Assembly (NCBI GenBank): GCA_030039105.1 | Contig: JASHQO010000223.1 | Location: forward strand, 1 to 17,362 | DNA from: Xanthobacteraceae bacterium | GTDB lineage: Bacteria; Pseudomonadota; Alphaproteobacteria; Rhizobiales; Xanthobacteraceae | DNA length: 17,362 bases | Direction: 5' to 3' | Part shown: in pieces, positions 1 to 7,414 of the stretch | Layout: every line of letters begins with the position of its first letter | Numbering within the stretch: position 1 is the stretch's first letter | Program-made: the position numbers and the translations under genes | The notes under the pieces: generated by a model | Database searches by the model: none | What the model saw: only the letters and a program-made list of their open reading frames with translations | Told to the model about the DNA's origin: nothing

Positions 1-376
1 CGTCATCAGGTGTTACCTGCATCTGGCCTCGTCCCAGTCCAGCGAGACACTGCTCGCAGTCCGGTCATGGTGCCGGACGGGCGTGGTGCGCCGGAGCCGC
101 CCGGGAACGCAGTGACGAGCTCCGCCCGCGGGAACCGCCTCGCTCCACCGGCCGCTGTCACCCGGCCGGCGTCCTTTGCGTAACAAAAAAGAGCGAGGAA
201 CGCTCCCTGTGTAACGCAAATGGGGACGCGTGTCAAGGATAAATTCCCAGCCAGCACAACCGCCTATAAATGCTTGTTTGTATATGTTCTTCGCCAATGC
301 GGGACGCGGAGCGCGTGCATCGTGCCGCGTCCTCCCGAGGCCCGCGCTGCGCGACCACCTCGGGATGACGGTCAGG
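1..376. other. Intergenic stretch without a convincing gene
   Basis: No open frame here has a recognisable protein, a good ribosome binding site or family resemblance; the short frames look like chance openings in GC-rich DNA. Positions 228-295 are clearly richer in A and T than their surroundings. A minus-strand hairpin followed by a T-tract lies at 185-207. On the minus strand a TTGACA hexamer (236 to 231) stands 17 bp before TACACA (213 to 208), a weak sigma-70-like pair. TTTGCGT (175-181) and ACGCAAA (214-220) form an inverted repeat around the hairpin. The stretch could be the 3' flank of the minus-strand lyase gene that ends at 377, or could hold a small RNA; neither is shown. Confidence 0.5.
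185..207 (-). terminator. Possible rho-independent terminator
   Basis: Read on the minus strand there is a 5-bp stem GAGCG/CGCTC with loop TTCCT, extendable by two G-T pairs, followed directly by six T residues. It lies about 170 bp beyond the stop of the minus-strand CoA ester lyase gene (377-1270) and may end that transcript. The stem is short, so the call is moderate. Confidence 0.45.
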
Positions 377-1270
377 TCAAGCCGGCTGCTTCTGCTTCGC
401 GTGCTCGATCGCGTCGGCGATCGCCACCGTGCGCCGCGCCATCTCGGCGTGCAGGCGCTCGACCATGCGGCCGTCGATCTGGATGACGCCCTTGTCCTTG
501 TTCTCCGGCAGCTCGAACGCGGCGATCATTTTGCGCGCGGTCGCAACCTCCTCGGCCGACGGCGAGAATGCCGCGTTGCACGGCTCGATCTGCCGCGGAT
601 GGATCAGGGTCTTGCCGTCGAAGCCCAGGTCGCAGGCCTGGCGGCACTCCGCGACAAAACCGTCGGCGTTGCCGAGGTCGTTGTAGACGCCGTCCAGAAT
701 ATCGAGGCCGTAGGCGCGCGCCGCGGCGACACAGCTCATCAGCCACGGCAGCATCGGCGCGCGGCCCGGCACGATCTTGGCGCGGGTGTCCTTGGCGAGG
801 TCGTTGGTGCCCATGACGAAGCCCGACAGCCGCGTCTCGGAGTCGAGCGCCGCGGCGGCGATCTCGCCGACATTGAGCATCGCCAGCGGCGTTTCCATCA
901 TCGCCCAGACCCGCACCCGCGGGTCGGTGCCCATGTCGACGATGCGCGCCGCCAGATCCTGCAACTGGCCGGGATGGGAGATTTTCGGCACCAGCACTGC
1001 GTCCGGCTTGGCTTCGGCCACGGCATTGAGGTCGTCCACCCACCAGCGGGTATCGAGGCTATTGATGCGCACCAGCACCTCGTGGTCGCCGAAGCCGCCG
1101 CCGTGCAGCGCCTTGACGATAGCCTGGCGCGCCTGCCCCTTGGCTTCCGGCGCAACCGCGTCTTCGAGATCGAGGATAAGGCCGTCGGCCGGCAGCTCGC
1201 GCGCCTTCTCCAGCGCGCGTGCATTGGACCCGGGCATGTAGAGCACGCTACGGCGCGGACGGACGGTCAT
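377..1270 (-). CDS. HpcH/HpaI-family CoA ester lyase (CitE-like; malyl-CoA lyase or thioesterase type)
   Basis: A 297-residue protein of the citrate lyase beta/malyl-CoA lyase superfamily, a TIM-barrel fold with a catalytic divalent metal. It opens with RRSVLYMPGSNARALEKA, the usual phosphate/CoA-binding start. It has DLEDAVAP at 34-41, VRIN with the substrate arginine at 69, METP with metal ligand Glu126, MGTNDLAK with metal ligand Asp156, and GFDGKTLIHP near 216-225. From memory the sequence most resembles Rhodobacter Mcl2, the (3S)-malyl-CoA thioesterase, more than true CitE, because no CitD or CitF gene is nearby. Reaction specificity (malyl-CoA or beta-methylmalyl-CoA cleavage, or malyl-CoA hydrolysis) cannot be read from sequence. 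An AGGGGAA ribosome site precedes the ATG. The gene follows asd on the same strand after 162 bp, so it may have its own promoter. Confidence 0.88.
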   Translation of the reverse strand: MTVRPRRSVLYMPGSNARALEKARELPADGLILDLEDAVAPEAKGQARQAIVKALHGGGFGDHEVLVRINSLDTRWWVDDLNAVAEAKPDAVLVPKISHPGQLQDLAARIVDMGTDPRVRVWAMMETPLAMLNVGEIAAAALDSETRLSGFVMGTNDLAKDTRAKIVPGRAPMLPWLMSCVAAARAYGLDILDGVYNDLGNADGFVAECRQACDLGFDGKTLIHPRQIEPCNAAFSPSAEEVATARKMIAAFELPENKDKGVIQIDGRMVERLHAEMARRTVAIADAIEHAKQKQPA

Positions 1271-1432
1271 CGCTTGTTCCCCTGTTGCCCCCGGCTTTTA
1301 CAAGTTAGCGGTCCAGCACGCAGCGTACCACTGCCCGCAGGTGCGCTGGATGGGTCGTCGCCGGCATGAAGGGTATCGCCGCGGCGATTTGGAACGGCAC
1401 CATGCGTCAAGGGCCGCCGCGAGCGGATGCCG

Positions 1433-2467
1433 CTACGCCGCCTTCTGCTTCGCCGTGATCAGCTTGCGATTGATCAGACATTCGGCGATCTGGATAGCAT
1501 TGAGCGCCGCGCCTTTGCGCAGGTTGTCGGACACCACCCACATCGACAGCCCGTTCTCGACCGTCGCATCCTCGCGGATGCGGCTGATATAGGTCGCATC
1601 CTCGCCGGCCGCCTCGTACGGCGTGACGTAGCCGCCGGGCTCGTGGCTGTCGATCACCAGGCAGCCCGGCGCGTTACGCAGGATGTCGCGCGCCTCGTCG
1701 GGCGCGATCTCGTTCTCGAACTCGACGTTCACTGCCTCGGAATGGCTGATGAACACCGGCACGCGCACGCAGGTGGCGGTGAGCTTGATCTTGGGATCGA
1801 GAATCTTCTTGGTCTCGACCACCATCTTCCACTCTTCCTTGGTGGTGCCGTCCTCCATGAAGACGTCGATGTGCGGAATGAGATTGAAGGCGATCCGCTT
1901 CGGAAATTTCTTCGGCTCGACCTCGTCGATCTGAAACACCGCCTTGGTCTGCGAGAACAGTTCGTCCATCGCCTCCTTGCCGGCGCCGGACACCGACTGA
2001 TAGGTGGCGACCACGACGCGCTTGATCCTGGCGCGGTCGTGCAGCGGCTTGAGCGCGACGACGAGCTGCACGGTCGAGCAGTTCGGATTGGCGATGATGC
2101 CGCGCTTGCGGAAACCCGTGACCGCATCGGCATTCACCTCCGGCACGATCAACGGCACGTCGGCGTCGTAGCGCCAGCACGACGAGTTATCGATCACCAC
2201 GGCGCCGGCGGCGGCAATCTTCGGCGACCATTCCTTGGACACGGCGGAGCCGGCCGACATCAGGCAGATGTCGACGCCGGAGAAATCGAAATGCTCGAGC
2301 GCCTTGACCTTCAGCGTGCGGTCGCCGAACGAGACCTCGGTGCCCTGGCTGCGCCGCGACGCGAGCGCAATCACTTCGTCGGCGGGGAACGACCGCTCGG
2401 CGAGGATGTCGAGCATTTCCCGGCCCACATTGCCGGTCGCCCCGACCACGGCGACATTGAAACCCAT
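1433..2467 (-). CDS. asd: Aspartate-semialdehyde dehydrogenase
   Basis: This enzyme reduces L-aspartyl-4-phosphate to aspartate semialdehyde with NADPH in the cytoplasm, the branch point to lysine/diaminopimelate, threonine and methionine. The 344-residue product starts MGFNVAVVGATGNVG, with the nucleotide-binding GATGNVG at 9-15. It carries the catalytic cysteine in ANPNCSTVQ (Cys130), the substrate segment YQSVSGAG (156-163) and RVPVFISHSEAV with the acid/base histidine at 242. An upstream in-frame ATG at 2509 would add 14 residues; the 2467 start is preferred because GGAGAG sits just before it and the Rossmann motif then begins at the usual distance. It is divergent from the 2545 gene, with 77 bp between the starts. 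Confidence 0.96.
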   Translation of the reverse strand: MGFNVAVVGATGNVGREMLDILAERSFPADEVIALASRRSQGTEVSFGDRTLKVKALEHFDFSGVDICLMSAGSAVSKEWSPKIAAAGAVVIDNSSCWRYDADVPLIVPEVNADAVTGFRKRGIIANPNCSTVQLVVALKPLHDRARIKRVVVATYQSVSGAGKEAMDELFSQTKAVFQIDEVEPKKFPKRIAFNLIPHIDVFMEDGTTKEEWKMVVETKKILDPKIKLTATCVRVPVFISHSEAVNVEFENEIAPDEARDILRNAPGCLVIDSHEPGGYVTPYEAAGEDATYISRIREDATVENGLSMWVVSDNLRKGAALNAIQIAECLINRKLITAKQKAA

Positions 2468-2544
2468 TGTTAACTCTCCAGCGAAAATTCGCCGCCCGTC
2501 CAGCGGCATAGCAACTGCAGCGGAAGCGCTTCTAAGCGAGAAAC

Positions 2545-3393
2545 GTGACTAACACAACGTTGCCAAGGAACCCTTTCGTGCGGCCGGCCGCCTGTTCCGT
2601 TCCGCAGGATATCCGCGCCACGTTCGTCCGCCTGATCGCCTATATGGGCGCTCTGGGTGGCCTTGCCCTGGCGGCGATCGGCTTTTTCCAATCGCCGGAT
2701 GGTCTTGCGGCCCTGATCCCGGCGCCGATGGAGCCGCCGGCGCCGCGGTCAGCCTGGACCGCGGTCGAGCACCCCTATCCGGCCTTCGAGCTGCTGATGC
2801 CCGAACTCATGGGCAGCGACTACGGCTATGCCATTCAGCGCCGCGCCTTCGACAATGCCCGCAAGGACGTGCTGAGCTGGGGCGACGCCGGCACGGCCGG
2901 GCCCTATGCGACGGTCGAGATCTACCGGCCCGGCGCAGCGGCTGAGCGTTTCATCGACGCGTCGAGCGAGGTCGCGGCGCGCATCGTCCGTTACACCGTG
3001 ACCGACGACGTCAAGCCGGCGGGCCAGATTGACAGCAAATTCGGCGCGGTGCCGCTGGTCGATTTTGCGGTGGCGCCGCACGGGCATGAGCGCCGCTGCC
3101 TCGGCTTCGCCAAGCCCTTCGCCCAGCCGGCGCTGCAGATCGCCGGCTGGTACTGCAGCGCCGGCCGCGAAGTGGTCGACCGCGCGACGGTCGCCTGCAT
3201 GCTGGATCGGTTGACGCTGGTGATGGGCGGCGATCAAAAACTCGACGAGCTTTTTGCCCGCGCCGAGGTCAAGCGCACCTTCTGCGGCCAACGCAATCCG
3301 ATCCTCGCCGCGACGCCGGAGCGTTCGGAAACGATCCCGGCGCGGACCGGCAAAGCGACGGCCGCGCTGCGCGGCCGGGTGCAACCGCGCTGA
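2545..3393 (+). CDS. Membrane-anchored protein of unknown function
   Basis: I do not recognise the family. The 282-residue product, read from a GTG at 2545, has a short N-terminal tail and one hydrophobic segment at about residues 31-48 (IAYMGALGGLALAAIGFF), then a proline-rich linker and a hydrophilic domain of about 220 residues, presumably periplasmic. Four cysteines in the distal half (in RRCLGF, WYCSAG, VACMLD and RTFCGQ) could form disulfides. The C-terminal tail is basic. The ribosome site before the GTG is weak. An ATG at 2644 would begin inside the hydrophobic segment and looks less likely. The gene is divergent from asd and convergent with the sorB-like gene. Base composition fits the neighbours. 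That it is a real gene is fairly secure; its job is unknown. Confidence 0.75.
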   Translation: MTNTTLPRNPFVRPAACSVPQDIRATFVRLIAYMGALGGLALAAIGFFQSPDGLAALIPAPMEPPAPRSAWTAVEHPYPAFELLMPELMGSDYGYAIQRRAFDNARKDVLSWGDAGTAGPYATVEIYRPGAAAERFIDASSEVAARIVRYTVTDDVKPAGQIDSKFGAVPLVDFAVAPHGHERRCLGFAKPFAQPALQIAGWYCSAGREVVDRATVACMLDRLTLVMGGDQKLDELFARAEVKRTFCGQRNPILAATPERSETIPARTGKATAALRGRVQPR

Positions 3394-3405
3394 GCACACC
3401 CCGGC

Positions 3406-3487
3406 CGTCATCGCGAGCGGAGCGAAGCAATCCGGCGCAGCGGTGCCGGCCCAGGATTGCTTCGTCGTTTCGCTCCTCGCAATGACG
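3406..3487. repeat. Palindromic intergenic repeat between convergent genes
   Basis: The left arm (3406-3433) begins CGTCATCGCGAGCGG and ends GCGAAGCAATCC. The right arm (3454-3487) begins GGATTGCTTCG and ends CTCGCAATGACG. They are near-perfect inverted copies, with about six extra bases in the right arm, around a roughly 20-base GC-rich centre. Elements with this core are, from general knowledge, scattered in many copies through Bradyrhizobium-type genomes. It fills almost the whole gap between the convergent stops at 3393 and 3496, so its transcript would fold into a long hairpin and could serve as a bidirectional terminator. Confidence 0.88.
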
Positions 3488-3495
3488 GAGACGGG

Positions 3496-3777
3496 CTACG
3501 TCCCGTAGTTCTTCGCCAAATAGTCGGCGATGGCTTTGGCATCGGCGTCGCCGATCGGCGCGCCGTAAGCCTTGATCATCTTGGTGACCTCAGCGTTCCA
3601 GCCCGCGGCGGTGAGGAACGGCGAGTTCATCTCGATGTAGACCAGGCTGTGGCAGCCGCCGCAGTTGCCCTCGACCTTGCCGAGCCCAGGCGCCTGCTTG
3701 AGCCGAATTGTCGGCTCATCAGCCATCGCCGGAAGGGCGACCAGGGCTGCCATGATGGCAAAAACAATCTTGCGCAT
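3496..3777 (-). CDS. sorB: Periplasmic c-type cytochrome subunit of sulfite dehydrogenase (SorB-like)
   Basis: A 93-residue precursor with a Sec signal peptide (about residues 1-19, ending ALPAMA before DEP) and a single heme site CGGCH at 39-43; Met67 is a candidate sixth heme ligand. It begins 11 bp after the stop of the sorA-like gene and has a strong GGAGGAG ribosome site, so the two are surely co-transcribed. In known SorAB enzymes the cytochrome takes electrons from the molybdenum subunit and passes them to soluble cytochrome c and then the terminal oxidase. The size and the PGLGKVEGNCGGCHSLVYI segment fit SorB-like cytochromes. The symbol is by resemblance and context. Confidence 0.85.
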   Translation of the reverse strand: MRKIVFAIMAALVALPAMADEPTIRLKQAPGLGKVEGNCGGCHSLVYIEMNSPFLTAAGWNAEVTKMIKAYGAPIGDADAKAIADYLAKNYGT

Positions 3778-3788
3778 GGTCTCCTCCC

Positions 3789-5012
3789 TTACGCCGCGTT
3801 CAACGTGACGGTCTGCATCACGTTGTTGTGGTAGCCGGCCGGATTGAACAGCAAGGTCGCCGTCTGGGTCTGGCCGATCTTGTTGGTGGCCTTGACCGTC
3901 ACCGTGTTCTTGCCGCGCCTGGCGGCGAACGCAAAGCTCCATGGCCGGAACGCGTAGCGGCCAAGATCTTCGCCCAGCGTCGCTTCCGACCAGGTCTTGC
4001 CGCCGTCGGTCGAGGCCTCCACCGTGGCGATGCCATAGCCGCCATCCCAGGCCAGACCGCTGGCCGTGACGGTGCCGGCCTGCACGGTGGCGCCGTCGGC
4101 ATGGCTCGTGATCAGCGAATTGACCACGATCTCGGTGATCGGGGTCGAGGTGGCGTTTTCCTGGCTGACGAAACGAGCCACCACCGGGAACATGCCGACC
4201 GGAATGCGGTAAGCCGGATTCATCCAGAACCCGCCTTGCGGCTTGGTCAGCGCCGTGACGCTGATGAGGTGCTTCATCCAATAGGTGCCGGTCCAGCCCG
4301 GCACGATGAGGCGCGCCGGATAACCGTTGAAATGCGGCAATGGCGCGCCGTTCATCTCGTAGGCGATCAGAGTCGACTCATCGACCGCCTTCCATACCGG
4401 GAGGCTCTTGATGAAGTCCGGCGTCTTGTCGAAGGCCGGACCGTCGGCACCGTTGAATGCAATCTCGACCGCCTCCGGCTTGAGACCGACCTTGTCGAGC
4501 ACGTCCTTGAGCCGGACGCCCTTCCAGCGCGCGCAGCCCATGGCGCCATAACCCCACTCGACGCCGGCGACGTGCGGCGTAGAGAGGCCGCGGCGGTTGC
4601 CGGAGCATTGGTTGACCGCGACGACCTCGTAGGCCGGAAGTTTTTTCAAATCGTCGAAGGTGAGCGTGGCTTGGCCGTTGGCGCCGTCGCCGCCAACCTC
4701 GATCTTGTAGGTCTTGGCATCGACGTCAGGGATATCGGACAGATGATAGCGGACGAAGAATTGATCGTTCGGCGTGATCGGGCTACGAAAATAATCCAGC
4801 GGCGCTTCGTAGTTCGGCGGCCGATAGGCGAGCCTGATCAACGGCTTCTTGCCTGGCAGTGCCTCCAGCGTGGCGGATTCGGCGGTGCCCGACGGCACGC
4901 CGGGCGTCACCGGTGCGCCGGCGGCCCGGCTTGCGGAAAATCTCGACCACCCGCTGCCGGTAAGCGTGAGCACGGCACCGGCCGCGCCCAATACCGATCG
5001 TCGCGTGAGCAT
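3789..5012 (-). CDS. sorA: Periplasmic sulfite dehydrogenase, molybdopterin subunit (SorA-like)
   Basis: A 407-residue sulfite-oxidase-family enzyme that oxidises sulfite to sulfate at a molybdenum cofactor. The N-terminus MLTRRSVLGAAGAVLTLTG is a Tat signal with its twin arginine at 4-5, so the enzyme is exported folded with its cofactor. The oxidoreductase molybdopterin domain (about 60-245) carries the molybdenum-ligating cysteine in NQCSGNRRG (Cys136), then GAMGCARWKGVRLKDVL and the conserved HFNGYPARLIVPGW. A dimerisation domain of immunoglobulin-like fold (about 275-405) follows; bacterial YedY types lack it. The start has a strong GGGAGGA site. The small cytochrome c gene directly after it supports the SorAB assignment. 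The natural substrate is inferred from the family; other sulfur oxyanions or sulfoxides are possible. Confidence 0.92.
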   Translation of the reverse strand: MLTRRSVLGAAGAVLTLTGSGWSRFSASRAAGAPVTPGVPSGTAESATLEALPGKKPLIRLAYRPPNYEAPLDYFRSPITPNDQFFVRYHLSDIPDVDAKTYKIEVGGDGANGQATLTFDDLKKLPAYEVVAVNQCSGNRRGLSTPHVAGVEWGYGAMGCARWKGVRLKDVLDKVGLKPEAVEIAFNGADGPAFDKTPDFIKSLPVWKAVDESTLIAYEMNGAPLPHFNGYPARLIVPGWTGTYWMKHLISVTALTKPQGGFWMNPAYRIPVGMFPVVARFVSQENATSTPITEIVVNSLITSHADGATVQAGTVTASGLAWDGGYGIATVEASTDGGKTWSEATLGEDLGRYAFRPWSFAFAARRGKNTVTVKATNKIGQTQTATLLFNPAGYHNNVMQTVTLNAA

Positions 5013-5187
5013 GGCATATCCTCCCTCGCGCGTTTGCTTTTGGCTTTAGCTCTCCCTCCGGAGCGCCAAGCCGTGTGCCCATTCTAGGACACCGCCTGTC
5101 TGCAGAATAATGTGACATAAAGGCTGCGGGTGGTAGGAAGTTTTTCTGTGGCAGTGCAAAAATTCCGGCGCGGCGGGACTTGGCCGG

Positions 5188-5210
5188 AACCGCCCACCAC
5201 ACTGGCGGTT
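5188..5210. promoter_or_regulatory. Perfect 7-bp inverted repeat between divergent genes, possible operator or leader hairpin
   Basis: AACCGCC (5188-5194) and GGCGGTT (5204-5210) are exact inverted copies separated by nine bases, in the 263-bp gap between the sorA-like gene (minus) and the small secreted protein gene (plus). The centre-to-centre spacing of 16 bp would suit a dimeric regulator, but a hairpin in the leader of the 5276 gene is equally possible. No regulator family is indicated. Confidence 0.25.
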
Positions 5211-5275
5211 GCCGATGCGGCTATTGCCGCCGGGCCGAAGCGGGCTACAGTGCGCCGCAACGGAGAGCGAGAACC

Positions 5276-5650
5276 ATGCGCGAATTTGCCGTTGTCGTTG
5301 CTGCGCTGGCCTTGGTCGTGGGAGCCGCCAGCGCGGCGGATGCGGCGTCCAACAAGTACCCGCCGCAGCCGGTCATGCGCACTGCCTCCGGCACGGTGAT
5401 CCAGCCGACCAAGACGATCATCCATGACCAGTACGGCCACACCACGGTGATCGTTATTCCGCGGCGCTCTTACCTCGACACTGGAACCGAGGTGTCGGTC
5501 GGCGACCGCAAATTCTCCGATTACGCCTATTCGCCGGTGGGCGACCCCGGCCGGCCGAACTGGTTCTTCGGGCCTCCCATCGCCCCTAGCGGCGGCGTTC
5601 CGATACCGCAGCCGCTCTACATTCCGGGATTCAATCCCAACCTGCCCTGA
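5276..5650 (+). CDS. Small secreted proline-rich protein of unknown function
   Basis: A 124-residue product that starts MREFAVVVAALALVVGAASA, a clear Sec signal peptide with likely cleavage after Ala20 or a few residues later. The mature part has no cysteine and no membrane segment. It is rich in proline, glycine and tyrosine, with IIHDQYGHTTVIVIPRRSYLDTG in the middle (residues 48-70) and a tail of repeated Pro-Ile/Pro-Leu turns ending PGFNPNLP. The ATG at 5276 is chosen because GGAGAG lies just before it and the signal peptide then begins correctly; a longer frame from 5180 would bury the signal. It ends 18 bp from the convergent carbamoyltransferase stop. The family was not recognised, although such envelope proteins are common in Bradyrhizobium-like genomes. 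Confidence 0.75.
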   Translation: MREFAVVVAALALVVGAASAADAASNKYPPQPVMRTASGTVIQPTKTIIHDQYGHTTVIVIPRRSYLDTGTEVSVGDRKFSDYAYSPVGDPGRPNWFFGPPIAPSGGVPIPQPLYIPGFNPNLP

Positions 5651-5668
5651 TGGAATGCCGCGGCGGGC

Positions 5669-7390
5669 TCAAGCCGGCTCGTAGATTCCATTTGTCGTCA
5701 CGATGAAATCGATGCGGCCGTCGAGCAGCGCTTTGACGCATTCGTCCGGCTTATTGACGATCGGCTCTTCGTGGACGTTGAAGCTGGTATTGACCAGCAC
5801 CGGCAGACCGCTCTCGCGCTCGAAGGCTTCGAGGACGTCGTAGTAGAGCGGGTTAGCGTCGCGCGCGATCGTCTGCGGCCGCGCCGAGCCGTCGACGTGG
5901 ACCACGGCGGCGATGCGCGCGCGCCATTCCGGCTTCACGTTGCAGGTGATGGTCATGAAGCGGCACGCATAGGCGTTGACCGCATCGATGTCGAACACCG
6001 TTGCCGCCTTTTCCGCCGCGATCACCGGCGCAAACGGCATGAATTCCGAGCGCGCCAGACGCTGGTTGAGCAGATCGTGGGTCTCGCGGCGCGACGGGTT
6101 GGCGAGAATCGAGCGCGCGCCGAGCGCGCGCGGCCCGTATTCCATGCGCCCGGTATAGATCGCGCCGAGCTGGCCGGCATGAAGCCGCTTGGCTGAGCCC
6201 TCGACCGGCGCTTCGCCGGTGCAGCGCACGCCGGCGGTTGCCTTCAGGATGCCGTCGATCGCGTCGGTATAATCGCGGCCGAAATACATGTCGCGGAGTT
6301 GGCGCCGCTGCTTCAGCCAATGCGGCAGGCCATCGCGCTGCAGCAGATAACACAATGCACCGCCGGCCGGCATGCCCTCGTCGCCCATGGCCGGGAAGAT
6401 GAAGATCTCGTCGAGCGGTAGCTTTGCGGCGAGGACGCGATTGAGCCGCACATTGGCGAACACGCCGCCGGCAAGGCCGAGATGGCGCGCCGGATGCCGC
6501 TTCAGCAGCCGCTCAACCGAACGCAGCATGATGTCTTCCAGCACCTGCTGGATCGAGGCCGCGGCGTCTTCGCGGCTGACACTTTTGGCCAGCGCACGGA
6601 TGGTATCGTGCATGTCGTTGAAATCGCGGAAATCGGAACGCACGCGGCCCATGTCATCGACGGAAAAGCGCGCCGCGATGGTGTCGGCCAGGACCGGTTT
6701 GCCGAAGGCGGCGAGGCCGGTGAGCTTGCCTTCGTGGCGCCGCGCAATGAAGCCGAGCGCTCCCGTCACCGTCTCATAGGCGTGGCCCAGGCTGTCGGTC
6801 GGCAGCGGCGTCAGCAGACATTCCTCGCCGCCGTAAATCGTCGTCAGCTTGCCGTTCGAAAAATGTCGGTGGCTGTAATTGACCGTGTCGCCGCCACCGT
6901 CGGCGGTGACCAGCAGCGCGTCGTCCCAGTCGGTGTAGAACAGCGGGGCCAGCGCATGGGATTCGTGATGATTGTAGAAGAACGTCGTGCCATCGTCGCG
7001 GAAGCAGCCGCTGCGCTGAAATCTTGCAACGTCGAAAATGTCGTCGAGCTTGGTGGTGCGGTAGCGCAGAAACTCCGGCGGCATGTAGCGCCGCGTGTTG
7101 CCTTCGGCATATTTGCGATATCGCTCGCGCAGCCAGCGCACACCGCGAATGTTGCGATAAAATTCCGTGGAAAATTCGGCACGACTGAAACAAACCACGT
7201 CGACGTCGCGGCGTGTCGCTCCGGCGATCGACAACACCTCGTCGATGGCGAGATCGGGATGGTCGCGGCCGTCGCTCTTGCGCCGCGTCAGCCGCTCGAG
7301 CTGCACCGCGGCGCGCAGCTCGTAGTCGACGAAGACCGCGGCTGCCGCATCGTGGCTGCCCGAATGCACGCTGAGAATGAGCTGGGACAT
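5669..7390 (-). CDS. NodU/TobZ-family O-carbamoyltransferase (orphan)
   Basis: A 573-residue carbamoyltransferase of the NodU/CmcH/TobZ family, which transfers a carbamoyl group from carbamoyl phosphate through carbamoyl-adenylate to a hydroxyl of a sugar or antibiotic. The N-terminal Kae1-like ASKHA domain opens SVHSGSHDAAAAVF (7-20). It has the metal-binding NHHESHALAP (140-149), VTADGGGDTV (161-170) and GHAYETVTGALGF (202-214), then GLAGGVFANVRLNR near 305. The C-terminal domain shows GRMEYGPRALGARSIL (414-429) and VLVNTSFNVHEEPI (531-544), both family hallmarks. Length is normal for the family and all visible key motifs are present. No nod, glycosyltransferase or secondary-metabolite gene lies nearby. 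It begins 24 bp after leuB with only a weak ribosome site, so it is probably read from the leuB transcript. The acceptor is unknown. Confidence 0.88.
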   Translation of the reverse strand: MSQLILSVHSGSHDAAAAVFVDYELRAAVQLERLTRRKSDGRDHPDLAIDEVLSIAGATRRDVDVVCFSRAEFSTEFYRNIRGVRWLRERYRKYAEGNTRRYMPPEFLRYRTTKLDDIFDVARFQRSGCFRDDGTTFFYNHHESHALAPLFYTDWDDALLVTADGGGDTVNYSHRHFSNGKLTTIYGGEECLLTPLPTDSLGHAYETVTGALGFIARRHEGKLTGLAAFGKPVLADTIAARFSVDDMGRVRSDFRDFNDMHDTIRALAKSVSREDAAASIQQVLEDIMLRSVERLLKRHPARHLGLAGGVFANVRLNRVLAAKLPLDEIFIFPAMGDEGMPAGGALCYLLQRDGLPHWLKQRRQLRDMYFGRDYTDAIDGILKATAGVRCTGEAPVEGSAKRLHAGQLGAIYTGRMEYGPRALGARSILANPSRRETHDLLNQRLARSEFMPFAPVIAAEKAATVFDIDAVNAYACRFMTITCNVKPEWRARIAAVVHVDGSARPQTIARDANPLYYDVLEAFERESGLPVLVNTSFNVHEEPIVNKPDECVKALLDGRIDFIVTTNGIYEPA

Positions 7391-7414
7391 GCCGGCTGCG
7401 CCGCGCCACGATGG

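Noticed and set aside
1427..2473. A 348-codon plus-strand frame opposite asd
   Set aside because: asd is certain from its catalytic motifs; the opposite frame is histidine- and arginine-rich without motifs.
3828..5087. A 419-codon plus-strand frame opposite the sorA-like gene
   Set aside because: It is the antisense shadow of a gene with a Tat signal and clear molybdenum-site motifs; the shadow has no recognisable domain.
5669..7390. Naming the carbamoyltransferase nodU and inferring a symbiotic nodulation region
   Set aside because: No nod gene or nod box was seen, and the family is much wider than Nod-factor carbamoylation.
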